This document shows positions 36,596 through 46,042 of a stretch of 64,000 nt of DNA, in pieces; position 1 is the first letter of the stretch; every line of letters starts with the position of its first letter. The position numbers and the translations under genes are program-made. The notes beneath the pieces are model-generated. The model was not told the origin of the DNA. It ran no database searches and worked only from the letters and a program-made list of their open reading frames with translations. Source of the DNA: Orrella dioscoreae (GTDB lineage Bacteria; Pseudomonadota; Gammaproteobacteria; Burkholderiales; Burkholderiaceae_B); the NCBI RefSeq assembly GCF_900089455.2, contig NZ_LT907988.1:4526001-4590000 (forward strand), in the 5' to 3' direction.

Positions 36596-37573
36596 TCAAT
36601 CCGCGTACACCCCCGCGGCCTTGATGACCGGGGTCCACTTGGCGATCTCGGACTGGACGAACTTCTTGTGCTCCGCCGGCTCGACGCGCGCATCGCTGAT
36701 GAGCCGCGCGCCCAGGTCCTCGGTCTTCTTGATGAAGGCGGGATCCTTCAGCGCGGTCTTCAGGGCCTCGTTCAGTTTCTTCGTGACAGCGGGCGGCGTG
36801 CCCTTGGGCGCATACAAGCCGTGCCAGATGGTGATCTCGAAGTCCTTCAATCCCAGTTCCTGAAGCGTCGGCAGGTCCTTCAACGCGGGCGCGTCCAGGC
36901 GCTTGGCGGTGGTGACGGCGAAGCCCTTCACCTTCTTGCCCTGGATCTGCGGCAAGGTGTTGATGCTCTGGTCGCACAACAGGTCGATCTGGCCGCCGAT
37001 GAGGTCCGAGATGGCGGGCGCCGTGCCCTTGTAGGGCACCGAGACCATTTCCGTCTTGGTGGCCGACTGGTACAACAGGCCGCACAGGTGCGAGGCCGAG
37101 CCCACGCCTGCATTGCCGATGTTGACCTTGCCTTGCGCCTTGCCGATCCATTCGGACAGTTGCGCGTAATCATTGGCCTCCAGCGTCGGGCGGGAGATCA
37201 GCGTCATGGGAATGTCGTTGACCAGGCCCAGGTACTCGAAGTCGTCCGTCACGCTGAACGGCAGGTTGCGCAGCAACGCGGGCATGGTGGACATGCTGAT
37301 GTGGTTGAGCAGCAGCGTGTAGCCATCGGGCGCGGCACGCGCCACCTTGGCCGAGCCGACCGAGCTGCCCGCACCCGAGGAGTTCTCGACGACGACCGTG
37401 GCGCCCAGGGGGCCGCGCAATGCCTCGGCCAGGTCGCGCGCGGTGCGGTCGGTGGGACCGCCCGCCGCGAAGGGGACGATCATGGTGATGGTTTTCCTGG
37501 GGAAGTCCTGCGCGTGCGCGGTGAAGGTCGTGGCGGCGGACAGGGCAAGCATGAGGGAAATGGCGCGTTTCAC
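36596..37573 (-). CDS. Bug-family periplasmic solute receptor
   Basis: A 325-residue TctC-like receptor: signal peptide about 1-21 (LMLALSAATTFTAHA, then QD), then FPRKTITMIVPFAAGGPTDRTARDLAEALR, VVVENSSGAGSSVGSAKVARAAPDGYT, and VPYKGTAPAISDLIGGQIDLLCD. 'PFAAGGPTDR' is the Bug ligand-binding signature. It lies downstream of the class III aminotransferase on the same strand (147-base gap), so the two may be linked. There is no TctAB partner. The 220 bases between it and ku hold no visible gene. Confidence 0.92.
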   Translation of the reverse strand: MKRAISLMLALSAATTFTAHAQDFPRKTITMIVPFAAGGPTDRTARDLAEALRGPLGATVVVENSSGAGSSVGSAKVARAAPDGYTLLLNHISMSTMPALLRNLPFSVTDDFEYLGLVNDIPMTLISRPTLEANDYAQLSEWIGKAQGKVNIGNAGVGSASHLCGLLYQSATKTEMVSVPYKGTAPAISDLIGGQIDLLCDQSINTLPQIQGKKVKGFAVTTAKRLDAPALKDLPTLQELGLKDFEITIWHGLYAPKGTPPAVTKKLNEALKTALKDPAFIKKTEDLGARLISDARVEPAEHKKFVQSEIAKWTPVIKAAGVYAD

Positions 37574-37720
37574 CGGTGTCTCCAGCTTTATTTTGGTTGG
37601 ACTGCGTGGCCAGAGTCTTGTCCATCCACGCGAGCGGTGGAAAGCTGGATGTTCCTGATGCTTGCTCAGGGTTGCCCTGAGCCAGGCATCAGGTGGCCTG
37701 GCGATCTCACCGCCCGGGCA

Positions 37721-39067
37721 TCACCCCCGCTGCGCCGTGACCGCCAGCGCCTCGTCCAGCGCCCCCACCAGCCAATCGATATCGCCCGCCTGGAATGCCA
37801 ACGGCGGACGCAGCTTCAGCACATTGCCGTGCGGCCCTGCCACCGAGGTCAACACGCGGCGGGCGCGCAGCGCCTCGACCACATCCAGCGCCCGTTCGCG
37901 GTCCGGGGCGCGCGTCTGCCTGTCGGCCACCAGCTCGAACCCGATGAACAGGCCCGCGCCGCGGACATCCCCCACCGCTTCGTGCCGCGTGCCGAGCGCC
38001 TGCAAGGCCGCCAACAACTGTCCCCCCACGCTCAGGCTGTGCTGCTGCAGGCCTTCTTCCTGGATGACGCGCAGCACGGCCTGCGCCGCCGCGATCGAGA
38101 CGGGGTTGCCGCCGAAGGTATTGAAGTAAGGCAGCCTGTCGCTGAATGCGGCCAGCACCGGCGCCCGGGCGAACAGGCCGGCCACCGGCACGCCGTTGCC
38201 CATGGGCTTGCCGGTGGTGACCACGTCGGGCGTCACGCCGTGGCGGGCAAACCCCCAGAATGCCTCGCCGCTGCGGCCAAAACCAGGCTGGACCTCGTCG
38301 GCGATGAAGACGCCGCCATGCCGGTGCACGACGTCCACCGCCTCGCGCAGGTAGCCGGCGGGGCCGGGCAGGACGCCGTCGGAAGAGAAGAGCGAGTCCA
38401 CCAGCAGGCCCGCGAACTTGATGCCGTGCGCCGCCATGTCGTCGATCTGCGCCTGGACCTGGGCGGCGAACCAGAGCCCGAGATCCGGCGCGTCGACGCG
38501 ATAGCGGTCGGGCGCGGGGACCAGACGCGTGGACGGCGCCAGGGGCTGGCCGCTGCCCAGCGCGGGCGACACGCCCGAGGTCAGCGCGCTGGTGCCGTGG
38601 TAGGCCTCGCGCGTGACGATGATGCCGGTGCCGCCGCTGCAGGCCTGCGCCACGCGGATGGCGAGATCGTTCGCTTCCGATCCCGTGCACACATACATGG
38701 CCTTGTCGATGGCGGGGGGCAGCGTGGCCAGCAACGCCTCGCTGTAGTCGACGATGCGGCCATGCAGATAACGGGTGTGCGTATTGAGCTCGGCCATCTG
38801 CGCGGCCACGGCCTGGATCACCGCGGGGTGGCAGTGGCCGATGCTGGCGACGTTGTTATAGACATCCAGGTACTGGACGCCATCCGCATCCCAGAGATAT
38901 TGGCCCTGCCCCCGCACCAGGTGCACGGGCTCCCGGTAGAAAAGGCGATAGGCGTCACCCAGCAGGCGCCCGCGCCTCGCGGCGAGTTCGCGGTCGCGCG
39001 CGCCGAGGCGGTCGGCGTGTTCGGCGCGGAAGCTGTTGGTGTCCATGATGCTGGAGGGGGTAGGCAT
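37721..39067 (-). CDS. Class III PLP-dependent aminotransferase/phospho-lyase-like enzyme
   Basis: A 448-residue fold-type I PLP enzyme. The N-terminal region YLDVYNNVASIGHCHPAVIQ, then LNTHTRYLH, and the PLP-lysine region VVTTGKPMGNGVPVAG resemble ethanolamine-phosphate phospho-lyases (AGXT2L1/ETNPPL type) more than ordinary omega-aminotransferases. The cofactor aspartate is in FIADEVQPGFGR. If so, it would split phosphoethanolamine to acetaldehyde, ammonia and phosphate. Aminotransfer on 2-aminoethylphosphonate or another amine is the alternative. It is divergent from an aminoethylphosphonate-type importer and phospholipase operon. Start at 39067 is the likeliest of several. Confidence 0.85.
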   Translation of the reverse strand: MPTPSSIMDTNSFRAEHADRLGARDRELAARRGRLLGDAYRLFYREPVHLVRGQGQYLWDADGVQYLDVYNNVASIGHCHPAVIQAVAAQMAELNTHTRYLHGRIVDYSEALLATLPPAIDKAMYVCTGSEANDLAIRVAQACSGGTGIIVTREAYHGTSALTSGVSPALGSGQPLAPSTRLVPAPDRYRVDAPDLGLWFAAQVQAQIDDMAAHGIKFAGLLVDSLFSSDGVLPGPAGYLREAVDVVHRHGGVFIADEVQPGFGRSGEAFWGFARHGVTPDVVTTGKPMGNGVPVAGLFARAPVLAAFSDRLPYFNTFGGNPVSIAAAQAVLRVIQEEGLQQHSLSVGGQLLAALQALGTRHEAVGDVRGAGLFIGFELVADRQTRAPDRERALDVVEALRARRVLTSVAGPHGNVLKLRPPLAFQAGDIDWLVGALDEALAVTAQRG

Positions 39068-39188
39068 GCGGTATCTGTCCAAGGGAAAAAGCCGGCGCGC
39101 GGACACAAATGAGAACTTTGCGTGACGCGGGCCGAAGGTCACAGGTCTGTCACAACCATAAGGCATATTGAGCATATGTGTGATTTCT

Positions 39189-39216
39189 TGCATTTGCATG
39201 AATCAGCCCAAATGCA
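39189..39216. promoter_or_regulatory. Inverted repeat TGCATTTG-N12-CAAATGCA in a divergent promoter region
   Basis: Perfect 8-base arms with centres 20 bases apart (two helical turns), between the PLP enzyme and the importer operon. The location fits a shared operator, perhaps for the DeoR-type regulator at the end of the operon. Confidence 0.5.
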
Positions 39217-39309
39217 TGGCGTTGCACGCTGCCGGCCGCCCCTGATCGTGGCCTGATGTCCACGAACCGGCCCCCCCTCATTCGACCTGCCTCATTGATT
39301 GGAAGCACT

Positions 39310-40323
39310 ATGACCCGCCGCCTGTTCTCCCAACTCCTGCCGCTGGGCGCCCTCGCCCTGGCCGCCGCCCACGCCGCCCACGCCGGCACGATCACCGTCT
39401 ATACCTCGCTGGAAGAAGACGAGATCAAGGAATACGTCAGCGCCGCCAAGAAGGACATGCCCGACCTCGACATCAAGGTCCTGCGCCTGTCCACCGGCGA
39501 CCTCGGCCCGCGCATGCTGGCCGAATCGGCCAACCCGCAGCACGACGTGATCTGGGGCTGGGCCGTGACCAACATGCTCGATCCGCGCATCGGTGCGCTG
39601 CTCGAACCCTATGCGGCGAAGGGCGCCGACACGCTGGCGTCGCGCTATCGCTCGGCCGACGGCAAGTGGTTCGCCACCACCGGCTACATGGCCGCGTTCT
39701 GCGTGAACACGGAAGTGCTGAAGGCCAAGAACCTGCCCGTGCCCACGAGCTGGAAGGACCTGGCCGATCCGCGCTACAAGGGCGAGGTGGTCATGCCCAA
39801 CCCCGTTTCCTCGGGCACCGGCTATCTCCAGATCGCGGCGCTGCTGCAATCCCGGGGCGAGCAGGACGGCTGGGCATTCCTGAAGACGCTGGACGGCAAC
39901 GTCGCGCAATACATCAAGTCGGGGTCGCGTCCGTGCAAGGCCGCCCGCGCGGGCGAGTTCGGCATCGGCACCTCGCTGGCCTTCGCCGCCATGCAATCGG
40001 TCGAGGAAGGCTATCCCGTCAAGATGGTGATCCCCTCCGACGGCGCGGGCTACGAGCTCGAAGCGTCGGGCCTGATGGCCGCGTCGCGCAACAAGGCCGA
40101 CGCCAAGCGCTTCCTGGACTGGACGCTGTCGCCCAGCGCCGCCGCGCTCTACACCAAGTACAAGGAAATCGTGACCATCCCGGGCGTGCCGCAATCGAAG
40201 GCCGCGCAAGCCGCCGGCCTGCCCGCGGACCTGTCGAAGGTGCTGTACCCCATGGATTTCGCCAAGTCCGCCAAGGACCGCGAAGCCATCCTGTCCACCT
40301 GGCAGAAGACCATCGGCCGCTGA
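39310..40323 (+). CDS. Aminoethylphosphonate-type ABC transporter, solute-binding protein
   Basis: A 337-residue type II binding protein with a signal peptide (about 1-24, ending AAHAAHA). The mature part begins GTITVYTSLEEDEIKEYVSAAKKDMPDLDIKVLRLSTGDLGPRMLAE, the pattern of the putative 2-aminoethylphosphonate-binding (PhnS-type) group within the iron/Fbp-like clan. GGAAG precedes the ATG. The ATPase and permease genes of the importer come 4.7 kb downstream, separated by phosphoesterase genes. Cargo may be a phosphonate or phosphate ester of an amino alcohol rather than metal. Confidence 0.85.
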   Translation: MTRRLFSQLLPLGALALAAAHAAHAGTITVYTSLEEDEIKEYVSAAKKDMPDLDIKVLRLSTGDLGPRMLAESANPQHDVIWGWAVTNMLDPRIGALLEPYAAKGADTLASRYRSADGKWFATTGYMAAFCVNTEVLKAKNLPVPTSWKDLADPRYKGEVVMPNPVSSGTGYLQIAALLQSRGEQDGWAFLKTLDGNVAQYIKSGSRPCKAARAGEFGIGTSLAFAAMQSVEEGYPVKMVIPSDGAGYELEASGLMAASRNKADAKRFLDWTLSPSAAALYTKYKEIVTIPGVPQSKAAQAAGLPADLSKVLYPMDFAKSAKDREAILSTWQKTIGR

Positions 40324-40441
40324 ACCGGCGGCCCTGGGAACACACGCTCCCGCGCGCCCGAGCGCTTCGCGTCGCAAGCGGCCCCACCGGCGCCGCTTGC
40401 GCGGGGCGCAGGCCCGACGCCTCTTTTCGAGTTTTCGACAC

Positions 40442-42466
40442 ATGAATCCGACCTCCCGTTATCCGGGCGTGTTGGGCGGCGGCCTGCTGGCCGCTTGTCT
40501 TGCGCTGTCCGGCTGTGGCGGCGGCGACGACGGCCCCGACGCCGTCGCGACGCCCGCGCCCACCCCCACTCCGCCGATTTCCGATGCGGCCGGCCGCAAG
40601 GCCCTGGTCATCGACCTGGACGGCCCCTCCTATGCCGCGCTGCAGGACGCCCTGGCCCAGGGCCGCGCCACCGGCCTGGATGGCTTGCAGATCGCCCCCG
40701 CCTGGACGGGCGGACGCAGCGGCACCCTGACCGAACAACCCACCACCGGCCGCCCGAGCTGGGCCAGCCTGCTGACCGGACAGTGGTCCTGGCGCCATGG
40801 CGTGAACTGGGAGCAAGGCAGCGCCACGCTGCAGGCGCCCACGGTGTTTTCCGCCCTGCGCCAGGCCGCCACGGAAAGCCGCAGCGGCGCGGCCAGCACG
40901 CAAGCGCTGTATGTGGACCTGCTGCGTCCCGACGTGGACGCCGGCGCCCTGGACACCCTGGCCGACTGCTCGGCCGAGGCGCAGGCCATCGATTGCGTGA
41001 CCCGCCAGGCGGGCGACATGGTGGCCCAGGGCTACGACCTGACGGTCGCGCAACTGAGCGCGCCCGGCGCGCCCGCCCAGGCCATTGCCACGCTGGCCAC
41101 GGCCGTCACGCGCCTGCGCACGCAGCTCGATGACCGCCTGGCCACGCACCCGAAGGAATCGTGGCTGGTGCTGGTGACCACCGGCTATGGCGCCGACCGC
41201 TACGGCTCGGCCACCGGCACGCAAGCGGTGGACAGCAAGACCACCTTCATTGCCAGCAACGCGACGCTGGGCGCGCTGGGCACGGATCCGGCCGCCCCGC
41301 AGACCCCGGACGCGCTGTACGCCCGAGCCGCGATCACCGACATCGCCCCGACCGTCCTGCGGCACCTGGCGGTGCCGGTGGACAGCAGCGCCTATGCCTT
41401 CGAAGGCCAGGCGCTGCAGGCATCCTTGGCGCTGCGCGCGGCGACGGCCCAGGCCGGCGCCGACAAGGCCAGCCTGGCGCTGTCCTGGCAGATCGAGGGC
41501 ACGCCCGCCGAGGCCTTGCGCCTGCTGCGCGATGGCCAGGAGATCGCCGTGCTGCCGCCCGAGACGCGCAGCTACCTGGACGACGCCCTGCCCGCCGCAC
41601 AGGATGGCCGCCACGCCTACCGCTACACCCTGGTGTCGGGCGACGCCGTCATGTCCTGGCCCGCCCGCATCGATTTCGTGACGCCGATGCCGCTGGCCAC
41701 CACGCTGACCAATGGCCTGCGCAGCTACTACAGCTTCGACGGCGCAACGCCAGTCGACGCCACCGGCCTGTCGACCCTCGTCCCCTGGGATGCCTCGGCG
41801 GACGGCGGCAGCGCCCTGCCCGCCGACAATTTCCTGGGCCGCTGGACCAGCCCCGCCTGGCGCCTCGACACCACCGTCGTGGGCGCTGATGGCGTGGCCG
41901 GCTACCGCCTGCGCCAGAACGCGGGCGACATCACCGACAACACGCAGTTCACGGTGGGCTTCTGGTTCCGCAGCAACGGACTGTGCGCGCGCAGCCTGAG
42001 CAACGGCGTGCCGATCTTCTCGAACAAGAACTGGCACAGCGGCGGCAACCCGGGCATCACCATCGGCCTGTGGAACGGTTGCGAACTGCGCTTCAACCTG
42101 GGCGGCTCGGGCCGCATCGACAACAGCGGCCATGCACTGACCGACAACCAGTGGGCCTACCTGGCGCTGGTGGTCGACCGCAGCGCGCGCACGTTCACCA
42201 GCTATGTGTTCGACCCGGTGAAGGGCCAGCAGATCAAGAGCCTCGCTTTCTCGGCCGCCCTGGGCAACTTCGTGCCGGGACTGGGCACCGGTTTCTCGCT
42301 GGCCGAGGACGGCACCGGCTCCTACATCACCAAGGAAAACAACGCGGGCTCGCCGCGCGGCCAGATGGACTTCAACGAACTGGCGCTGTGGAACCGCGTG
42401 CTGACCGAGCAGGAACTGGTCTCGATCTATCGCGCCGGCCGCCCCCTGCACACGCTGCAGCCCTGA
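40442..42466 (+). CDS. Alkaline-phosphatase-superfamily lipoprotein with LamG-like domain
   Basis: A 674-residue predicted lipoprotein with lipobox LSGC (Cys25) followed by a Gly/Asp/Pro-rich linker. The phosphodiesterase-like domain (about 50-330) starts KALVIDLDGPSY (metal-binding aspartate) and has TTGRPSWASLLTGQWSWRHGV, resembling the nucleophile Ser/Thr region of type I phosphodiesterases. Metal-ligand completeness is uncertain. A C-terminal concanavalin A-like/LamG domain (about 425-660) has FTVGFWFRS, ITIGLWNG and NELALWNRVLTEQELVSIYRAG. It probably acts on an outer-membrane or periplasmic phosphoester. The fusion is unusual and its substrate is unknown. Confidence 0.8.
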   Translation: MNPTSRYPGVLGGGLLAACLALSGCGGGDDGPDAVATPAPTPTPPISDAAGRKALVIDLDGPSYAALQDALAQGRATGLDGLQIAPAWTGGRSGTLTEQPTTGRPSWASLLTGQWSWRHGVNWEQGSATLQAPTVFSALRQAATESRSGAASTQALYVDLLRPDVDAGALDTLADCSAEAQAIDCVTRQAGDMVAQGYDLTVAQLSAPGAPAQAIATLATAVTRLRTQLDDRLATHPKESWLVLVTTGYGADRYGSATGTQAVDSKTTFIASNATLGALGTDPAAPQTPDALYARAAITDIAPTVLRHLAVPVDSSAYAFEGQALQASLALRAATAQAGADKASLALSWQIEGTPAEALRLLRDGQEIAVLPPETRSYLDDALPAAQDGRHAYRYTLVSGDAVMSWPARIDFVTPMPLATTLTNGLRSYYSFDGATPVDATGLSTLVPWDASADGGSALPADNFLGRWTSPAWRLDTTVVGADGVAGYRLRQNAGDITDNTQFTVGFWFRSNGLCARSLSNGVPIFSNKNWHSGGNPGITIGLWNGCELRFNLGGSGRIDNSGHALTDNQWAYLALVVDRSARTFTSYVFDPVKGQQIKSLAFSAALGNFVPGLGTGFSLAEDGTGSYITKENNAGSPRGQMDFNELALWNRVLTEQELVSIYRAGRPLHTLQP

Positions 42467-42489
42467 ACCGTTCAAAGGAACCCCACGCC

Positions 42490-42657
42490 ATGACGCTTCT
42501 TTCTTCCTCCCGCCTGGCGGCCGCCTTGGCGCTGGCCTGCCTGCTGTCGGCCTGCGGCGGCAGCGACCACGACGAACCGCCCGCCACCGACACGCCGACC
42601 CAGCCGGGCGAGCCCGGCACGCCGCCGCCCGCGCCGCAACTGCGCTGCGCCCCGTGA
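42490..42657 (+). CDS. Small predicted lipoprotein
   Basis: A 55-residue peptide with signal and lipobox (LACLLSACGG, Cys22) and a short acidic/proline-rich tail ending QLRCAP. It resembles the N-terminal lipid-anchor-plus-linker of the preceding large lipoprotein without the catalytic part. It could be a genuine small lipoprotein or the remnant of a duplicated anchor. It lies between the phosphodiesterase and phospholipase genes in the same direction. Confidence 0.6.
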   Translation: MTLLSSSRLAAALALACLLSACGGSDHDEPPATDTPTQPGEPGTPPPAPQLRCAP

Positions 42658-42693
42658 CCCCCGGCCCCAACTCATCCTGGCAGAAGCATCGAC

Positions 42694-44913
42694 ATGATTG
42701 ACGCATCCAAACGCAAATTCCTGCGCACGACCGCGGGCACCGCGGCCTCGGCTGCCGCGCTCAACCTCTTTCCGCCCAGCATCCGGCGCGCGCTGGCCAT
42801 TCCGGCCAACAACCGGACCGGCACCATCCGCGACGTGGAACACGTGGTGATCCTGATGCAGGAAAACCGCTCGTTCGACAACTACTTCGGCACGCTGGCC
42901 GGCGTGCGCGGCTTCGGCGACCGCCACACCATTCCGGTGCCCAACGGCCTGAACGTGCTGCAGCAGCTCAATGGCAACGGCAAGCCCATCCTGCCCTATC
43001 ACCTGGACCAGTCCAGCGGCAACGCCCAGCGCGTGTCCGGCACGCCGCACGCCTGGATCGATGCGCGCGACGCGTGGAACCAGGGCCGCATGTTCGAGTG
43101 GCCGCGCTACAAGCAGCAGCAATCGATGGGCTATTTCACCGAGCAGGAACTGCCCTTCCAAACCGCGCTGGCCAACGCCTTCACGCTGTGCGACGGCTAT
43201 TTCTGCTCGCTGCACGGCGGCACGAACTCCAACCGCCTGTTCCACTGGACCGGCACCAACGGCGCGACCGTCAACGACGGCCGCGTGGTGGTGAACAACG
43301 TCTGGGACACCCTGAACAGCACCACCAACCTGGCGACCACGGGCTTCTCGTGGACGACCTATCCCGAGCGCCTGGAAGCCGCCGGCGTGAGCTGGATGGT
43401 CTACCAGAACATGCCCGACAACTTCACGGACAACCCGCTGCTGGGCTTCAAGCAGTACCGCCAGGCCAACCTGGATTCGGGCAAGCCGGTCTATCACGAC
43501 CGCAGCAACGCCAACAATCCGGCCTACGACCCGGCCAGCGACAACACCGGCAACCCGCTGTACAAGGGCATCGCCAACACGATGCCGGACAACGGCTTCC
43601 TGGGCACCTTCAAGGACGACATCCTGGCCGGCAAGCTGGCCCAGGTCACCTGGGTGATCGCGCCGTCGGCCTATTCCGAACACCCCAGCAATTCCAGCCC
43701 GGTGCAGGGCGGCTGGTACATCCAGGAAGTGCTGGATGCGCTCACGGCGAACCCCGATGTCTGGAGCAAGACCGTGCTGCTCATCAACTTCGACGAGAAC
43801 GACGGCTACTTCGACCACTATCCGCCCCCCTGCGCCCCCTCGCTCAAGGCCTTCGACCCGGCCGACGCGCACGGCAAGACGACGCTGCCCGCCGAACAGA
43901 TGACGTCCGAGTACTACATCGCGCAGCCCATCGCCGGCACCTCGATGCCCACGCCCGACGCCGACTGCTACGGTCCGGGACCGCGCGTGCCGATGTATGT
44001 GGTGTCGCCGTGGAGCCGCGGCGGCTGGGTGAACTCGCAGCACTTCGACCACACCTCGGTGCTGCGCTTCCTGGAGGCCCGCTTCGGCGTGCAGGAGACC
44101 AACATCAGCCCGTACCGGCGCGCGGTGTTCGGCGACCTGACCACGGCCTTCAACTTCGCCACGCCCAACGACGCGCCGCTGGAGACGCTGGGCGGGCGCA
44201 AGTCCAAGGCCGATGCCGACGGCCTGCGGACCGCGCAGCAGGCGCTGGCCCAGGTCACGCTGCCCTCGCCCCAGGCGCTGCCGCGCCAGGCCCCCGGCAC
44301 GCGGCCCTCGCGCGCCCTGCCCTATGAGCTGCACACCAGCGCGCGGACCGATCTCGTCAACGGCACGGTGCGCCTCATCTTCTCGAACACGGGCACGCAG
44401 GCGGCGGTCTTCCATGTGTACGACAAGCTGAACCTGGACCGCGCGCCGCGCCGCTACATGGTGGAAGCCGGCAAGCAGCTGGACGACAGCTGGGCCGCCA
44501 GCGCCGACAACGGCGGGCGCTACGACCTGTGGGTGCTGGGCCCCAACGGCTTTCACCGCGGCTTCACCGGCGACCTGTCCCTGCAGCGCAATACGCAGGC
44601 GCCGGACCCCGAGGTGCGCGTGTGCTACGAGATCAGCCAGGGCAACCTGGCCGTCACGCTGATGAATGCCGCCTCGGTCGACGCCCGCCTGCACGTGCAG
44701 GCCAAGGCCTACCGCTACGACGGCCCGTGGAACGCCACGGTCGGCGCGGGCGGCAGCGAGACGCTGGCCTGGGACCTGTCCGGCAGCGACCGCTGGTACG
44801 ACTTCGTCGTCACCTGCCCCGACCTGCCCGGTTACTCGCGCCGCTACGCCGGCCGCGTGGAAACGGGCAAGGACGGCATCAGCGATCCGGCGATGGGCCA
44901 GGACGGCTTCTAG
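42694..44913 (+). CDS. Phospholipase C (phosphocholine-type, PLC/acid phosphatase superfamily)
   Basis: A 739-residue phosphoesterase. The N-terminus SKRKFLRTTAGTAASAAAL has a Tat-like RK-FL pattern with hydrophobic segment. The catalytic domain (about 45-500) has VILMQENRSFDNYFGTLAGVRGF, the family motif, and FDENDGYFDHYPPP (metal ligands). Two copies of the phospholipase C C-terminal beta-domain (about 530-625 and 640-735) follow. Such enzymes (PlcH/PlcN of Pseudomonas) release phosphorylated head groups from phosphatidylcholine or phosphatidylethanolamine-type lipids. Situated inside the importer operon, it may supply that importer. Confidence 0.93.
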   Translation: MIDASKRKFLRTTAGTAASAAALNLFPPSIRRALAIPANNRTGTIRDVEHVVILMQENRSFDNYFGTLAGVRGFGDRHTIPVPNGLNVLQQLNGNGKPILPYHLDQSSGNAQRVSGTPHAWIDARDAWNQGRMFEWPRYKQQQSMGYFTEQELPFQTALANAFTLCDGYFCSLHGGTNSNRLFHWTGTNGATVNDGRVVVNNVWDTLNSTTNLATTGFSWTTYPERLEAAGVSWMVYQNMPDNFTDNPLLGFKQYRQANLDSGKPVYHDRSNANNPAYDPASDNTGNPLYKGIANTMPDNGFLGTFKDDILAGKLAQVTWVIAPSAYSEHPSNSSPVQGGWYIQEVLDALTANPDVWSKTVLLINFDENDGYFDHYPPPCAPSLKAFDPADAHGKTTLPAEQMTSEYYIAQPIAGTSMPTPDADCYGPGPRVPMYVVSPWSRGGWVNSQHFDHTSVLRFLEARFGVQETNISPYRRAVFGDLTTAFNFATPNDAPLETLGGRKSKADADGLRTAQQALAQVTLPSPQALPRQAPGTRPSRALPYELHTSARTDLVNGTVRLIFSNTGTQAAVFHVYDKLNLDRAPRRYMVEAGKQLDDSWAASADNGGRYDLWVLGPNGFHRGFTGDLSLQRNTQAPDPEVRVCYEISQGNLAVTLMNAASVDARLHVQAKAYRYDGPWNATVGAGGSETLAWDLSGSDRWYDFVVTCPDLPGYSRRYAGRVETGKDGISDPAMGQDGF

Positions 44914-45013
44914 GCCCTGGCGCTGATCGCGCCCGCGCCGGGGACGGGCATGGCCCGTCCCCTTCCCGTTTGTTCCCATTTCTTCCCAGGCCAACCGCCA
45001 GACCAGAACCCGA

Positions 45014-46042
45014 ATGTCCCTTTCCATCCAGAATCTCAACAAGCGCTTCGGCACCCAGCACGCCCTGGCGGATATCTCCCTCACGCTGGGCGCATCGGAG
45101 TTCGTCTGCCTGCTGGGGCCCAGCGGCTGCGGCAAGACCACGCTGCTGCGCATCATCGCCGGCCTGATGCAGGCTGACAGCGGCACGGTCGGCCTGGACG
45201 GCCGCGACCTGGCCGCGCTGCCCGCGCGCGACCGCGGCTTCGGCATCGTGTTCCAGTCCTATTCGCTGTTCCCGCACATGACCGCCGCGCAGAACATCGC
45301 CTACGGCCTGAAGATCCGCAAGACCGCCCCCGCCGCCCAGGCCGAGGCCGTGGCCCGGCTGCTGGCGCTGGTCCGCCTGGAGGGCCTGGGCGACCGCTAT
45401 CCCGCGCAACTCTCGGGCGGCCAGCAGCAGCGCGTGGCGATTGCCCGCGCGCTGGCCGTCGAGCCTTCCCTGCTGCTGCTGGACGAACCGCTCTCCGCGC
45501 TGGATGCGCGCGTGCGCGCCGGCCTGCGCCACGAGCTGCGCGAGATGCAGCAGCGCCTGGGCATCCCCACGCTGATGGTCACGCACGACCAGGAAGAAGC
45601 CATGGAACTGGCCGACACCATCGTGTGCATGAACAATGGCCGCATCGAGCAGGCCGGCCCGCCGCGGGAGCTCTATCTGCGGCCCCGCACCCGCTTCGTG
45701 GCGGAATTCATGGGCCACGGCAACCTGCTGCCCGCCATCGAGGCCGCACTGCTGCTCGCCACGGCGCCGGACGCGGCCGACGCCCAGCCAGCCCTGCCGC
45801 GCGACGGCCTGCTGTGCGTGCGGCCCGAGCACCTGCGGCTGCTGCCGCGGCAAGGCGGGGCCGGGCGCATCCGCGCCGTGGTGTTCCTGGGCGCGCGCCA
45901 GCACGTGCGCCTCGCCTGGCGCGGCCGGGAGCTGCTGGCCGAGACCGATGGCAGCATCGCGTGGGAGGCCGGCCAGACGGTGGACGTCGCGCTGGCCCAG
46001 GCCGAGCACGCCTGGGTGCCCGAGACGCGAGGCCACGCATGA
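45014..46042 (+). CDS. Aminoethylphosphonate-type ABC transporter, ATP-binding protein
   Basis: A 342-residue ATPase with Walker A GPSGCGKTT (residues 35-43), signature LSGGQQQR, Walker B LLLLDEPLSALDA and the switch VTHDQEEA, i.e. the CUT/Pot-like subfamily with the regulatory C-terminal extension (about 240-342, TOBE-like). It matches the PhnT-type 2-aminoethylphosphonate ATPases. The stop overlaps the permease start (ATGA). It provides energy for the fused permease. Confidence 0.88.
   Translation: MSLSIQNLNKRFGTQHALADISLTLGASEFVCLLGPSGCGKTTLLRIIAGLMQADSGTVGLDGRDLAALPARDRGFGIVFQSYSLFPHMTAAQNIAYGLKIRKTAPAAQAEAVARLLALVRLEGLGDRYPAQLSGGQQQRVAIARALAVEPSLLLLDEPLSALDARVRAGLRHELREMQQRLGIPTLMVTHDQEEAMELADTIVCMNNGRIEQAGPPRELYLRPRTRFVAEFMGHGNLLPAIEAALLLATAPDAADAQPALPRDGLLCVRPEHLRLLPRQGGAGRIRAVVFLGARQHVRLAWRGRELLAETDGSIAWEAGQTVDVALAQAEHAWVPETRGHA

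Noticed and set aside
42694-44913. Phospholipase C as a secreted virulence toxin
   Set aside because: The family includes toxins, but gene context (importer, regulator, PLP enzyme) points to nutrient scavenging; nothing in the sequence shows a toxic role.
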